Part shown: positions 36,601-50,876 of the stretch, one piece after another | Numbering within the stretch: the first letter of the stretch is position 1 | Layout: each line of letters begins with the position of its first letter | Assembly: GCA_013398955.1 (NCBI GenBank) | Contig: VWPU01004148.1 | Span: 496,001 to 560,000 of the forward strand | Length of the DNA: 64,000 bases | DNA from: Callaeas wilsoni | Taxonomy: Eukaryota > Chordata > Aves > Passeriformes > Callaeidae | Direction of reading: 5' to 3' | Program-made: the position numbers and the translations under genes | Notes under the pieces: model-generated | Seen by the model: the letters and a program-made list of their open reading frames with translations, nothing else | What the model was told of the DNA's origin: nothing | The model's database searches: none

Positions 36601-39600
36601 GTACAAGACTTGGTATTTCTTCTCTGTCAGTCATTAAGATAGGATTTAATTTTTTTTTTCTCCTGCCAATCTCATGTCTCTTGAGGTCCAGACTTAGCAA
36701 TAGTCCTGAACTCTTGATGAAACTTTTATGCCTAATGTAGCAAGCCCTGAATGATCACTGAGTAACACTATTCTTTACAAGTACTGACTCTCAAAGTGTG
36801 CGAAATTTAAAGGCGAGGGTGTGCCATAGCACTTCAGTGCAAAGATTAATCACTCTCCCTGCCACTAAGAGCAAAGGTATCAATTAGTAGAAGGCCTGCT
36901 AACACTGCAGAGAAACCTCAGAAAATGTGTACAGGGTCAACCACCTTTTCTGCTCCACCTCTACTTGAGATGACAGTCACATAGCACATGGAAGCATTAA
37001 AATCCTCAAACTAGTACACCATACCACTCAATAGAACAAGTTCATTTGGGTTCAAAATGATGCTCAAGCAGTTCCTCTCAGTGCAATGTTTCTACCCTGC
37101 TCTGTGTGCATGAAAAATGTGATCAAACATCTGTATCTTCCTGTGTGATTCTGTCCTCTATTTTTCAGGGGTATACAGTCTCACTGACTCACTCACTCAT
37201 GACAAATATATTGAAATTTGCCAGAGACCTTTATCAAGAAACTACACTTACCACAGGAGAACTGAGGCTGAAATAGATATCTCAAAAAGTAAAAGTAGCC
37301 AGGAGTAGAAAAGTCTAATCATTCGTACTTTAACATGCCCATCCAGTCTGAATGAGACAAAGCTGAGGAACCTGCACAGAATCTGTAATTTTCTGGATAT
37401 TGCTGAAAGATTCCAGTGCTGATTACTGAGCCACAGATCTAACTTACTGCATTTGACTTTAGCAACAGTAGTTTCTACTCTTCTCTTTTGCTGTTTTTTT
37501 TATAGTTCTTTTAAGAAAACTGGTGCTTTAAAATCTCTAAATTTAGAAGTAAAAGCATTATCCTCAAACACACATCAGTTCTTGATGAAGATTAAGTCCT
37601 GCTTGTCATTCTGATCCTTATTATTCTTATATTCTTACATGCCAATAACAATCTTACACTATGCACACAGTATTGGAAAAGAATATTTCATTACCACAAT
37701 GAACACCACATTAGCCACTAGTAATAAAGTCAAGGTCATGCATATCCTATCATTTTGTACTATCTCACTATTGAAGAGTGCACAATGAAGAGTGTGTATA
37801 TAATTGCATGATAGACTGCTGCAACAAAGAATTAGCGTTATTTAGTTTTTGTTAGCTATAATATTGAAAAATTATGTAAATATCAAATTTACATTAAATG
37901 AAATTAATGCATGAAAATATTAAAAATAGAACTTTGAAAAAGGGGTTGTGAGGGAGAGAAAAAGGCAAGCACCATTAAATATGTTCCCTCACTAATTTTT
38001 TTTATTGTAAACTAATAGGATAACGAAGAACATAAAAAAATATACAAGTAATGGATGCTACATCATTTCTGCTTCAAGAGAATGTCACCAATTTTCCCAG
38101 ATTTCAAGATGGCTATAAAAAATTAATATTATAAAACGCTGAACTTGTGCTTGGGGGCTGAGGGTTGATCAGGCAATTGCAAATGAGGAAACTGTTAGGG
38201 AAGGGTACCTCTCTAATCTTTGAGGGATATAACTGGAAAGCATTCAAAGATCTGTGCATGGAAGGTAGCTGATAGTGCAGAAGGAAATGAGACTGGATGA
38301 AGTGTTTCCATCCAAATCTTTTCTGATGAATAACTGTGGTTTTGATAAGGTGATTTTTCTGTGGAAACAGTTTGCCTTTCTTGAAATAGATTTCTCAGCA
38401 GAAACCTAGGGTCTTCTAACTTGAAGAAAAGCTGCATTTGTAAAGTTCTCCCCTTCTCTTCTGGTAAAAATTAAGAGTTCTCACAACAAAAAAGAGAAAA
38501 GCCATATAGAGTAGCATTAAACAAATCAGCCCTTCCACAAACACCCACTAACATGAAAACACATAAAATTGTTTAAATTATGTTGTCTATCCAAATCATA
38601 CTAAGTGTGAAAAAGACAAAGTAAACAAGCAAGAGGAATTCAGTTTTTGCAGGTGGTTTTGAAAGAAAAAAATGCAATAAAGGGGTTTTTTTTTTCACAT
38701 CAAGCAAACAGAAAGGTATGACTAAGTAAAGAACAGACTTGCGGAGTGAAGTGTTCTATCCCACCTTCAAAACATATTAATATCCAGGAGATCATAAGAA
38801 CTGCATAATCGGCATCAATTTTGTGACAGCACTTAGCTGATGTCAGTGTAGGTTCATATATCTGAGGCAGTTCAGTTGCCATTAAGCTGTTTGCCTTAAA
38901 CAAAAACTTGGTGGGGAGAGGTGTGCAAAAGGTTACGAGACAGTTGTGTTTGATTTAGCTAATTTTTTGTTTGTTTCTTCTGGCCATGTACAATGTGTGC
39001 TCTATTTTATAACTAAGCAGCGAAGCACAAGCTGTATGGCAGCTATTCTTGAGGGAGTCAGCCTGAAAGAAGTTGCCCAAATAGCACACTTCAGTGCATC
39101 CACACTGTATATTGCCTTGGAACAGGGAATCAGGAAGAGAGTATTACGCATGAGACTAGAAGAAGAAAAGCTGAGACCTGAGCAGTAAATGTCACCAAAA
39201 TTCATTTGGTGTGCTCAGATTTACCAGCGTAAAAACAACATCACTGCTCCGCTGTCAGCAAAAATTATGTTCTGCAAGTATTTGCTGGTCACATGGCAAG
39301 AATTTCTCTCGTTACATTCTTGCACAGGAGATCTGCTCTTTCTCACCTTCAGTTTGACATTTTACAGGGATTAGGAAGATAAGTCAGAAAGAAAATTGTA
39401 TAATGCATTGTTTTCTCCCTGTGCCTGACTGCTGCTAATCTTAAGTCAACAAAAGTCAGATTTCAATTTTACTGAATTACTGCATCACAGACAGCAAAAA
39501 TCAATCTTTCTAGTTTTTATTTTTCTAATTCTTTCATATACAATGAAGGGAGGAAAAAAATCTTTTTGCCGTAACTGCCTAACACCTGCTTACAATCATA

Positions 39601-42110
39601 ATTTTGAACATCTGAAGAAACCAGAATTGTCAAAATATACTGGTTACAAAAGGGTTTGGTTTTCATGGCAATTTTATTATTTTTTATGAAGGAAGATGCC
39701 CCATTGTGACTTCAGGCACTTTCTCTTTATAGAAAAGACAAGACTTCTCTGGAAATTGACTATATATCACTGAAAGAAATAAAAGTCCTAGAAAATATTT
39801 TATTATGCTGGAACTTTTCAGGGACACTAATGTGAACATAAATAAAAAACCAGTAACTTCAAAGATATACGAATTATTTAGAAATTATTCTAATAAGAAA
39901 AGTATAAGAAAACTTCAGTCTTTTGCAAATTAAAATTTTGTGTTAGAGTTTAATGTTAAGTACTTTTTACCTTCCATGCTTCATAGATGTAATCCTGTAT
40001 AATGAGGAAATGTTTACTGAGTCAAAATAATTATTTAAGTGCATCATTATTCAACACAATCTGAGCAAAATGTTAAGAAGCTTTCACACTTAACACCACT
40101 ACTTAACTGCGCTTATAATGTTGCTGTCCTAATTAATGTTGATTAAGTTGTTACTGATTCTTTGTAAAGTGTTTGTTTTGAGAATTTTTCATGCAAACCT
40201 TAACAGATTTTCTGGAAGTAAAGATCTCTGAAATCCTGATTGACGTCAAGATCTCTGAACAATGTTGATTTTTTAATTCTTTTTTTTTAATTTTTCCTAC
40301 ACCCAGCAGTGTAATTACAATGTTAGTATAGGAGGAACAGTTGAAATGTCACAATCAATACCCAGAATGTATTTTTAAAGTCTTTAAAAACCTATGTGTC
40401 TTTTCAACTGAGTTTGCAAGGAGATAAGGAGTGTTGAATATCTCTCAAAGCAAAACAAAATAAAAAAGTAATTAGTGCTGGAAGAACAGAGTAAACTTTA
40501 GATACAAACAAAGTGGGTGGCTGCTTCAGACAACAGATGAGAAAACAACAATAGCCATAGTACAAACACCATCTGTATTGGCAGCAAACCTTAGACATAA
40601 ACAGGTCTGCTGCTGCCACTGCTGAGGCTGAGGTAAGGGTTATGCTGTGACCCAGGGCACCTACTTTCAGCCCCCCTCAAGCCACCATACTCAGGTGAGA
40701 CAGCATCCTTATCCCCTTCTATATTTTCCAGGGCAGTAGGACCATCAAAGCCATCATTCTCCAATTTTGTCCTTCTTTTCTAGGCAGCTCTGCCATTTCT
40801 CTCCCCTTCATATGTAAAGAAAAACCCAGGTCCAGACTAGCTTCCACTTCTCGCTTTCAGGCTTGAAAAATTACATTTTCACATTACACTGTGGAGAAGC
40901 CGTGAGTCAAGGGGTCAAGGTGTTCATACTGGAGTCACTTCAGACTGATTCTGAAACTGCGCTTTCTCTGGGTAAACACATCGGAACTTCTCACATTAAC
41001 ACCTAGTAGAATCTATCACCAAACAAACACACACCATCCCAATATTTATTGATTAGCTAGGCATGAAATAAGGTTAAGGAGGTTGGCCAGAATTTGTAGG
41101 CTATAAAATTTCAGTGGATTTTTAGGTTCACACTTCGTTAGCTAACGTGATTTGCATAATAAGCCAGAATCTTGTACAACAATTCCAGGGCTTAGTCCAA
41201 ATGTTTAGAAGACCATGTAATAGAGTTTCACACAGCAGATCAATATTTGCTTCACTTTTGAAACAAACTTCACTAGTTCTCACTGGATAATGAGACTTGG
41301 AAGTCCTTTTCATCTCCTGATCCAAAGCCCATGGAAACCTGAATAAATACTCCTGTTGAATGCTAGGACCTCTGGATTGGATCTTAAATAATGAAACGTG
41401 ACAAAGTTGATCTATAGAGCAATAATCAGAGTTTCTCTGAAGAAGAATTCACATTCACATTCACATACTTTTTCCAGGTCATGATGATGGACTACACAAA
41501 AACAACACATCTCTGTTTCACTGAAAGCATTTGCCTGCAGCTGCTGTATTACATACTCACTTGTAGTAAAAGCTTTTCCATTAAAAAAAAAAATATGGAG
41601 GGAACACTCAAAATTTGACAGAAGCATGAGGCTATGAAACCATTTTATCTTACATTGCATAATATTAAAATAATTCTAAGAAGTTCTCTACCAAAAAATA
41701 AAACATTTGATTCTGAAATATTCTGACAGTTTCATTTTGACTTTTTCAGAATATTCTTTCCCAATGTCTTAAAAGTTAGGAAACTGATGTGTTTCTAAAA
41801 GCATTTGCCTTTCTAAACAAAAAATAGTGAGCTTTTATACCTTACACAATGTATGACACAGCAGTTCTGCTAACAGTCCTATTTTTTATTACTTTTACTC
41901 TTTTATCTAAATCATTACTGTGAAAATGAAAGAATTATCATCTTAAGCTGAAACACCTTAAGCCATCATAAACTCCTTTATTGCTTAATAATATATTTAT
42001 CTGCAAGTTCCTCCTTACACTAGATATGAACCAGCTTTCAATGGCAAACATTCTGAAGCAACAGACAGAGGACATAATCTCTTTTTTCCCTTGTTTGTAG
42101 CATTTGCTTA
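33671..42110. other. Non-coding AT-rich stretch
   Basis: No gene is established over 8.4 kb. Frames of note: 35879-36130 on minus (83 codons, relatively Arg-, Trp- and Pro-rich, no domain known to me) and 38946-39188 on plus, whose end part is helix-turn-helix-like by eye. A CRE-like palindrome is at 40240-40249, and three in-phase ATTCAC units at about 41449-41466. The rest is unique AT-rich sequence. Confidence 0.5.
40221..40259. promoter_or_regulatory. CRE-like palindrome flanked by a 12-bp direct repeat
   Basis: TTGACGTCAA (40240-40249) is a perfect 10-bp palindrome containing the full CREB/ATF consensus TGACGTCA. The word AAGATCTCTGAA occurs at 40221-40232 and again at 40248-40259, overlapping the end of the palindrome. 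No promoter or transcript is visible next to it, so function is only a possibility. Confidence 0.3.
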
Positions 42111-42161
42111 CATAAAATCATGGAAGAATTAAGGTTGGAAAAGACCTCCAAGTTCATCGAA
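42111..42161 (-). mobile_element. Short CR1 3'-tail remnant
   Basis: About 50 bases, including AATCATGGAAGAATTAAGG and TTGGAAAAGACCTCCAAG, match the complement of the extreme CR1 3' end, with partial terminal octamers at the left. It is a very short 5'-truncated insertion or a remnant of one, pointing leftwards. Confidence 0.85.
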
Positions 42162-43730
42162 ATGCAAACTCTGAGACTCTGAAACTCCTTGATGAACAAA
42201 AACTGCACTACTGCTAAAGCAGTAAACTGTATCAATGCTAAAGCATTTTTAACACTATTTGTCTAAAAGGTAATTTGCTGATGCTGAAATAAAACTAACC
42301 TTTTTTAACAGCTACTCCTCATTAATGAATGAAAGCATATCAAACATCAGAGCAACAACCTAAGAATGCTGGACTTGAAACCAAAGGTGTTGATTATTGT
42401 TCTTTTGACCTGCATATATTTTTTATAAGATAATGATAATATTTTTTTTGTTTAGATTTTTGCTGCGAGGGTAGGTGTGTGTGTGTGTGTGCAAAGGGAT
42501 TCATACAGTTGCTCTGTTTTTTATTAAATGAGTGAGGAAAGAATACTGAAATTCTAATGGATGAGGGAGGGACAATTTGTAGAGGCTAATATTGAAGTGA
42601 TAAAAATATATCTAGTTCAATCATCAAAGCAGGTTTATTGTAACAATATGGCTGTTATCATGCTATTTCAAACAATTAGACAGTAGAATGCATCTACCTG
42701 TCATAATGATTTAGTCTTCTGTATGAGATGCTGACCTAGAAAGCAGAGAAAAACTGATAAAAATATTCAATTTACCCTTACTTTTTTCCTCCAGTAAGTT
42801 TTTTGCTTTCAGTCTTCATTTGCTCAATAGTATTAAAAGTTAAACTGCTGTAAGAACCCTTTTCTCTTTTAAGGTTCTGTGTCTGCTTGCATATATGCGT
42901 CATCCTTAGTCTTGCATTATTTAACGAACATGTGAAACCTCAGCAGCCATGAACATGAAATGTAGCAATACAGGATGTCAGGAAGGGAAGAGGCCGGGAT
43001 CACTGCCAGCCATCCATCTAAAGTGCAGCACACAGTACACATTGAGACCAAAGGCAGTCAAGTGCCCATCTGCTTGCTTCAGAAGTATTTTTCTTGCAGG
43101 GTGGAAGAGAACACTTTAGTTAAGCTCAGTAATGAACTGATTAGGCTGGTTGTGAAGCCAACAGAAATGAACAGCCTCTAGATTAACAGTCAACTCACAT
43201 GCAAGAGCAAACCCACACGGTCACAACAGAGATAACTTCTTCTGTGCTTAAGGAGTGATTTGAAGTGAAGAATAGGATAGCTTCTCAAGGGTTCCTGAAC
43301 TAGTGTAGCAAATGCACAGCAAAATAAAATCACCAAAGACAAAATAAAGCAAGACAAAAAGAAACATAGCTCCTCTCATCCCTTAAATAATAGACTAAGT
43401 CCTCCACCGCTGTTCTAAGGGAGGGTTGGCAGACAGCATTAGTACAAGGCCAACATAACTTCCACTGAGATAAATGATTGGTACTAAAGATTTTGCCTCA
43501 TGGTTTAACACAACAAAAGAAGAACAAAAAAATCTGTTTTCACACTTTCATCTTAAAGCCACAGGAGATAATCAGAGCGACTATGGTAACACTGGGCAAT
43601 TTTCAGAATGAGAGATGGTGACAGAGCAGGCCCCATGAAATGTAAAGGATTTCTATCACTTAGCCTTTAGGTAGGAGACAAAAGCCGTAAAAGACCACAT
43701 GTCTCAAAATCAGACATTTTCATTCCACCT
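42162..43730. other. Non-coding AT-rich stretch with short (GT)n
   Basis: The only notable item is a (GT)9 run at about 42474-42491. No gene is supported; the plus frame at 42975-43181 has no domain. Confidence 0.6.
42474..42491. repeat. (GT)n dinucleotide repeat
   Basis: Nine consecutive GT units form a common microsatellite type, short enough to be stable. Confidence 0.9.
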
Positions 43731-43857
43731 CGGTGGCCTGGCGAACGTGTGGCTGTGCGAGCCAGCCCTTCACATTCCGTGAGGGAGGGTGGCCCCAGGC
43801 CTTCTTTCAAAGGCCTCGGTCAGGTGTGCTCAGTGTTCCACCCGAATGTCTGACACG
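43731..43857. promoter_or_regulatory. Small CpG cluster with hairpin
   Basis: Eight CpGs fall within 127 bases (at about 43731, 43742, 43746, 43758, 43778, 43817, 43843 and 43856) in otherwise CpG-poor DNA. Inside lies an inverted repeat, AGGCCTT at 43797-43803 and AAGGCCT at 43810-43816, with a 6-base loop. No open frame or splice site is attached. It could be a small unmethylated regulatory element, a non-coding RNA exon, or a fragment of a young repeat I do not recognise. Confidence 0.3.
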
Positions 43858-46800
43858 AGCACCCCTGCATGACACTTTGCTGGATGCTTAAATTGCTAAA
43901 AATGAAGTAAGTCACATTTCATTAAACTCTGTACTGTGAAACATCTGATACACTTTGATCTGTGTTAGCACCGACTATTGCACAGAACAGATAGAAGGAG
44001 CTTGCTGAAACATATTGACAAAAAAAAAGCGCGTTATAAACAGGCAAACAATTTTAAGGGATGGGGAATTAAAAAATAAATCAATAGTAACAGCTTCCTA
44101 TTAAACACATAATGCTGAATATATTGATGTGAGGGGGTTACCTTTTTCCACCTATTGATCAGGTATTCTACTGCATCTGTTTACAGCTCTCTTTTTTTTC
44201 TTTTTGTGAACTACATGCAAAAAAAGAAACTATACAGATGAAAAATTTCCCACAAAACTAACATTAATCTGACTGTTGGAAAATCAAGAACAACTGCCTT
44301 CTGACTTACTGGGCTGACCACTGCTCAGCTGGCAATTTTCAGCAGCAGTTCCTGTTTTACTGTAAAGTTAACACCGTGTTTCTTTATTCTCTCAAATAAA
44401 CAAAGCTGTCAGCTAACAATATTAAAGATATATCTCTTACACCAACTCTTTAAAATACCCACAGCCTCCCTACTGGTAAAAAAACTCTCTAGCAATCAGT
44501 GCTCAGGACTGCACAAGAGATAGAAAAATGACTAAAGACAGGGATATGGGACTTTAACTTACTTTTATATCTTTCCTTTAAGAAGAGAAAGGGAAGACTT
44601 CAAGCATTACAAGTAAGCCCTACATTTCCCTGATCCCCATGCATCTGAAAGGATTTGAGCAGAATTTAGTCACATTATGTTGTGAAGAGAATCACTCTTA
44701 ACCTAAAAGTGTGAATTAGAGACTGCAGCCACACCAAATAAAACCAAATAAAACGAAATAAACCACCTCAAATTTTTTGAAAACTGTCTGCTTTTCAGAG
44801 AGTCTAAGTAGATATCTATTAATGAAGCAACATCTCAGGCTGAGGATTTCAAGGCAGTGCCTATGAAGTTCTAAGATTTGAGTTTTAAAATGAGTTCCCC
44901 ATCTCAACACTTCCCATAACCTATTACGTGTCTAAATGGACAATAAGCAAGCATTGGCTTCTGGCAGCACCTTACTCATTTTGCTGACTCAAGTGGATCC
45001 TGTTTGAAAGTGCTAATCTTTCCCCAGGCACTGTCCAGAAAGCCTAAAATCTCTGTGCCTTTTTTATAACCTTACAATTTTGTAGGAACTTGCTTTCCCT
45101 GAAAAATGTTTCCTTACTATGTAAGGAGCTCTTGGTATGTCTGTCTTCAGCTTCTCACTTTGACACAAACATTCTGCCAGACCTTGAGAAGACATAACAC
45201 CTTTTAATCCTATCATTCATATGCCTAAATATTTTAAGTAGGATGAGAGATTGTTTATATGTTTACTTGATTTAATGTGTTCATACAAAATGGAGTACTG
45301 TTAGCCTGAGTTGAGATGGGAGCTCTCTGGCACAAAAATTAATATTTTTCTGTCCATTCTGCTACACATTAGAGACTTTCCAGCACATATATAAAGTCAG
45401 ATGTGCACAAGTGAATGGCATCTGCTATGCATTTATGGAACCCAAAAGTTTGCCTCTCAGTTACTGGAAGCTTAAAATTGCTTAAAAATGTGTTTTCTAT
45501 CCTGCACATGGCATATGCACACACTGCACATAGAAATATGCCTGCAGATACTAGAGCATGAAAAGTTTAATCAGATTAAATAAACCAAAAAAGGATTAAT
45601 TTAATTCCTATGGGCAGTTAACTGGGAATTTTTAATACAATTTTGGATTTTATGGAAGGCTTTTTAATAAAGGTTATGAACCATATTGCATCCCTGTATA
45701 CACTACTGCTAACTGCTGCCAGCCATCATAGACTCATTTGTAATTCAAATGAACAACAGAATAATGAATGGGAAAAAAAAAAAGCAAAGTGACACTAGTC
45801 AGCGCTGACCAGCAGAGAGTTATATAAATTTTCAAGCATTACCACAATACAGATTTGCAGATGTTCTTTAAGGTTTTTTTAGGAACCCACTCTCATCTCA
45901 TGCTGATTTTTGTTTTCTTGCTTTGACAACTTCTGCAGACTGACAACAAAAGTATCACATTTAATATAGTATCATAAATTACTCTGAAGCTTACAGTGTC
46001 CAAATAATATGTCTTCATATTCATGTGTTCTATCATTGTCTATCCATCATCAAACTAGAAACTGAAGTGGTCTTTGACTCGTGAATTGCTCTTTTTTCAA
46101 TTATTACCTTAAGCAATGAGGAAAACTGAACCTGAGAAAAAAGGAAGTAAAACCCACATAATGCACATTTTTACTAAAAAGATTTTTAGCCAGTATTTGA
46201 TGTCAGGAAAATGGGAAAGTAGAACCTTATTTATAACTCTCAGTTTCTCTGTAACTGATCATTCATAAACAGATGCTTTGATATATTACAATGATTTTTA
46301 CGTGCTCTGATTCTAAGCTTTTGGTAATTTTCCTACTAAGCTTTTGCATTAATTTCCCATTTCAACATTTTATTTCTGTCTTGGGCCATAAAAACATAAT
46401 TGTTACCACTGAAATTGTAGCTCTTCTGTTCCCAAGAGGCCAATTCATTTTACAAAGCACGTACTCTGTACAGCTTATTGGCCTTCATTTTCCATCATCA
46501 AATGTTAACACTACTTGAAGGAAACTTTAAGTTAGGAAAATACCAATGAATAATGAAGATAGCTTCTATAATATGGATTTGCTGCCCAGCATAACAAAGT
46601 GGAGCTTTTATTGGAACTCATTTCCCAGAGTTGAGCTATTTGATCTACAAGCTATTAAAAAAGTAGATTATGTTTTCCATGGCACTATAGGTATTGGAGA
46701 GTTAATTTCCACTCCAAACAATAAGAGGAGATGAAGTAGACAGTAGCTAATATGAATTGCTCCCAAGCCAGTAAGTAGCCCAATTTCCTATACATCATCA

Positions 46801-49800
46801 ATATTTCTATACCCTGATCCATTACAAAATGTAGCAAAGTAAAAAAACAGTTTATAAATAATAGTCCTTTGAAAGCACACATAGTTTCAAAATAAGTTGC
46901 TGGAAACATACAGTGTGAGATATACTCCATTTGACTTTAGGGGGAAAAATGGGTAAGATCCATTCTTTGGATCTTCTTATCAATAGATTAAAATATTTTA
47001 TATTAAATAGATTAAATCATTTACTTTCACAGTTGGTGTAAATCTGCGTAACACTTTGGCTCTGAAGGTCCTAGAAGTACTGGGATCTGAGGAGATGTAT
47101 GTGTTTGTGGAAGTGATATGTGAGATTTACTGATACAGAGAAAGAATAGGAGCTTTTCTCAAAACATTTCATAATCTCAAATATGGGTAAAGGATCTCAT
47201 CTTCATGACGCACAATCATCACCATATGTTTTAAATATAGTCATCATGAATCATATCAAGAAGAAGGAAGTATGTATAAAAACAGGAGAGAATGACTGTA
47301 GAGGGAAAAAAAGGCACAGAAAAAGAAAAAACTGGCAAATGATATCTGAAGCTCACCATGGTGTTCAAATTTTAAAGTGACTTTAAATCTTCTGACAAAT
47401 AGCACCAAGGGAAACCTGTAAAACAGACAATCTGAATTTTAAGGTGGACTTGATTGCCTAGTACAGGGTTTAAAAACGACTTGCACCTCAGGATAAATTT
47501 GCGTAAACTAAAACTTTGTTAATGTTCTGTGAATGCCAGTGATAGATGATGTATTTTTCTATTTTTTAAAAAGGAGATAATCAATGCCTTAGCAGATGCA
47601 GCTTTCAAGGCTCATGCTTCAGTTAGATAGAAATTAAATGTGGGAAATATCAAAAACATGAAATAGCAAATGTCTCAAAAAATTTAAAAAAACAACCAAA
47701 ACACTGCAACAAAGATGAAACCCGTAAGTGTTCTGCCCGTCTAGTGCAGTTTCTGCAGCAGTTACAGCCAGTAACAGTTTCAGCAAAAGATGCAGCGCTA
47801 TCTATTAGTTATTTACAGAATAGTTCTTCCTCAAGTAATATTTCTTCCTATTTTTCCAATGCTACAGGTTCATTTATGACCACGGGGGATTTTCTTTAAA
47901 CTCTGGACTCTCCCTCTGTCTTTAATACTGTATGTGCTTATTTTTGTATAGATAGCTAGGAAAGGAGATAGAGGAATCCAGCTTAATAATTTAAAAAGTC
48001 AGATTTCAGTTTTTTCCACATGTAGATCCATTCCACATGCCCCAGTTCATTTCCATAACAGCATTCACCATAATTTTCAGAACTAATCCATTTATTTTTA
48101 TCCATTGATATCAACAACCACTACTATACATAAGCCATACATTTTCCACTATAAAATTGACATTTGTATCTAAATACCAGAGGCACTTACTTGTCCAACA
48201 TGTGTTTATTATCCAAAATAGAAAGCCTGTACAAAAATCTTAGCTTGTGCTGAAAGGTTACAAATCAAGTGAAATTTTTTAGGTCTATTAAAACAGTGGC
48301 ATAAATTGAACAATTCCCCTTTCTCCTGATGTATATTCTGCTGCCTTTAAAGCTCTTTTCATGCCTTTGGCCTCTTTCTTTTTTTTTTCCCTTCTTCTTC
48401 TGTGTTTTTCACTGGGGAATAAAAGCATCCTGTAAACTTTTATATCAGTTCTTTTCTGCATGCCATCTACTATTAAACCATTAGTTACCCTTTGAGAGTA
48501 CCTTTCTGACTTTTCTTGCCAACCTTGCCACACACAATTTAAAAATCCTTCCTATAACAGCTATCCTTTCCTTTTACATGTTCATAGCCTTGCCTGATGG
48601 ACTTATTTGGGGAGCTTTCTGTTTCTTATGAAAATAATATAATGAGCAAATATAAAATGTAAATCCTTCATAAAGCTAGATTAATGGACATAGTGAAGCC
48701 CAGGAAGACTAAACACACTGAAAACACTGTTCCCATTAAAAAAGCAGTCGGGAATGAAAACTTGAACAATTATAATCCCAACTCAATTAAACACAGCAGA
48801 TAAGCAAACACTTATTTTCCCTTTTAAGAACATATACAAAAGCTTTCCTGGCAGTGTTTTTTGCTTCCTATCCAAGTCGTGCTAATGTTGCACATAGAAC
48901 TAGACAGATCCAAACTCCTCTGCTAGCTGAATTCATGTTCCTAGGAAGAAAGCAGATCAAAATCATTTAACACTAGGTCTTTGGGTCAAGTCAAGAGCCA
49001 TGACCCTCCAACACTGAAAATTGATGCCTTTCACACAAATATATCACAGGCTGGTGGTAACCATTCGGTCACTTTTGTGCTTGTAAATGGGAGAAGGGAT
49101 ACGTGTAAAGCAAAATGCATTGCCAGGTGAGAAACACTGATTTAGTTATTCAGTTATTCAAACCACACTGCTGCGGTGAGTCTCTGTACATAATGCGTGC
49201 TGTTTACACAGACTTTGCTTAAAGAGCTTCAGTTCAGAAATTAAGAATGCTACCTTAATGATCTGCGTTTTCTTTAATTACTTAGGACCATATTTTCCAG
49301 AAGGGCTTTTAACAGTAACTCCACAATTTAACTCTATCTTTCCAATATTAGTAAGTTAAGAAGTTATCACGCACTTGCATATACAAGTATAGTTAAATAC
49401 ATCTTGCAAGAGCATTATTTCTGCTGTTAATTTTTTTTAGAGCTTGTTTCTAACCACCAATCAGTCCATGAAGGAGTGATGCACTAGCTCTTGTTCAGAT
49501 TAGCACTCTGAAATCACCAGATAAAGGGGGCATGCTTGTGTACTATAAGTAATCATTGGCTTCTTTTAAGCAAGGAAATGTTAACTTCTGTGCTACTTTG
49601 ACACTAGAGAAGTTAAAAAAATATAGTAATTTGGCCCTGAGCAAGATATTACATTTCTTTTTTTTTTTTTTTCTACCCAATTTAGGATGGCAACCACTTC
49701 AGAACTAAAAATAATGCATGGAACTTCCTAAGAATTTTAATTTTCTGAAAGTAATATGACAGAGAGAGTCACAAAATGAAGCATAAGACAATATAGAAGA

Positions 49801-50876
49801 CTGAGGAAAGCAGTTCTCAACTGCAAGATTCCTTTATTAGCATAAAGGAAGAAAACAATAATACACTTTTTTCCTAATGTTGCATTTCAGCTCACTAAAC
49901 AAATTACTGTAATTGAACCGTAGTAGGCCACCTCAAATTGTTATTGTACCATCTAGCATTGCCAATAAAAATTAGCTAGTGACCTTAGCCTACCTTTTTA
50001 AAGATCTTATAATTAAAGTATAACTAGAATAACCTGTGGGAAAAAAGAGTATTTTTATAAACAAGATGCTGGGAATTACAGAGATCACAGTCTGTAAGAC
50101 ACATCCAGAAGAACCCACCAGGCTCTTTACACTTGTTTCAGTGTGGGTGACACTGGATCCCACAGTGCACCAAACCAAACACTGTCTCCCTGCTGTTCTT
50201 TGGTTTTGTCCCTGGGACAATAAATTGCTACAGAGAACGGCAGGGGAGGCAAGAGGGCACTGGATGGTGGAGGGAGCTCTAAAAAAATAAAAAGAAGAAT
50301 AGAACACTGAGAAGATGTCCCACCGATCATGAAGGAAAGGTCAGACAGGATGCTGCCTTTGCCCTTTCTGGCAGATTCACTTTTTCTTCAAATCTCAGCA
50401 TCCTCCCCTCCTTCTATAAGACCTTCAGCTATGACAGAACTCTCCCTCTCTCTCCATCCTTTTCTTCCAAGCTCATTACTTCAAAACAAATTCCGCTGCT
50501 TCAATCACCTCTGAACACATGAGCTGTTCCTTCAAAATCCCAAACAGAAAAAACCATACATTCCTACTCTCAATAAAACACAGAGGAAATTGCTTGGGAA
50601 ATTCCTGTTTTATTGCTGTTTTGCACTCCGAAAATAGACTTTCTAATATATTTTGAAAGAGATACTTTTAATAATGAATTTTATCCTGGACTTTCATGCT
50701 GGAAGGTCCATAATGAGAATATATATACCACTTTCTGATATATGCACACATCCTCCACTCATTGCAATTTCACAGTAGAAATCTGGCATCTTTAGCTCCC
50801 AACTTGAGTGGGGAAACAAGCTGTCCAGTGTCAGACATTAAGAAGAGACACATTTATAGAGTCTTCCAAGAGACTG
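43858..50876. other. Non-coding AT-rich stretch
   Basis: No gene is supported over 7 kb. A pure T-run is at 49658-49672. Overlapping frames on both strands at 49990-50307 and 50036-50290 have no domains. A Lys-rich minus frame at 48288-48533 is typical of chance translation of purine-rich DNA. Confidence 0.55.

Noticed and set aside
49658..49672. T-run as a poly(A) tail of a minus-strand retrocopy that includes the 51-kb block
   Set aside because: There is no AATAAA close to the run, more than 1 kb of non-coding-like sequence lies between, and poly(A) retrocopies are rare in birds.
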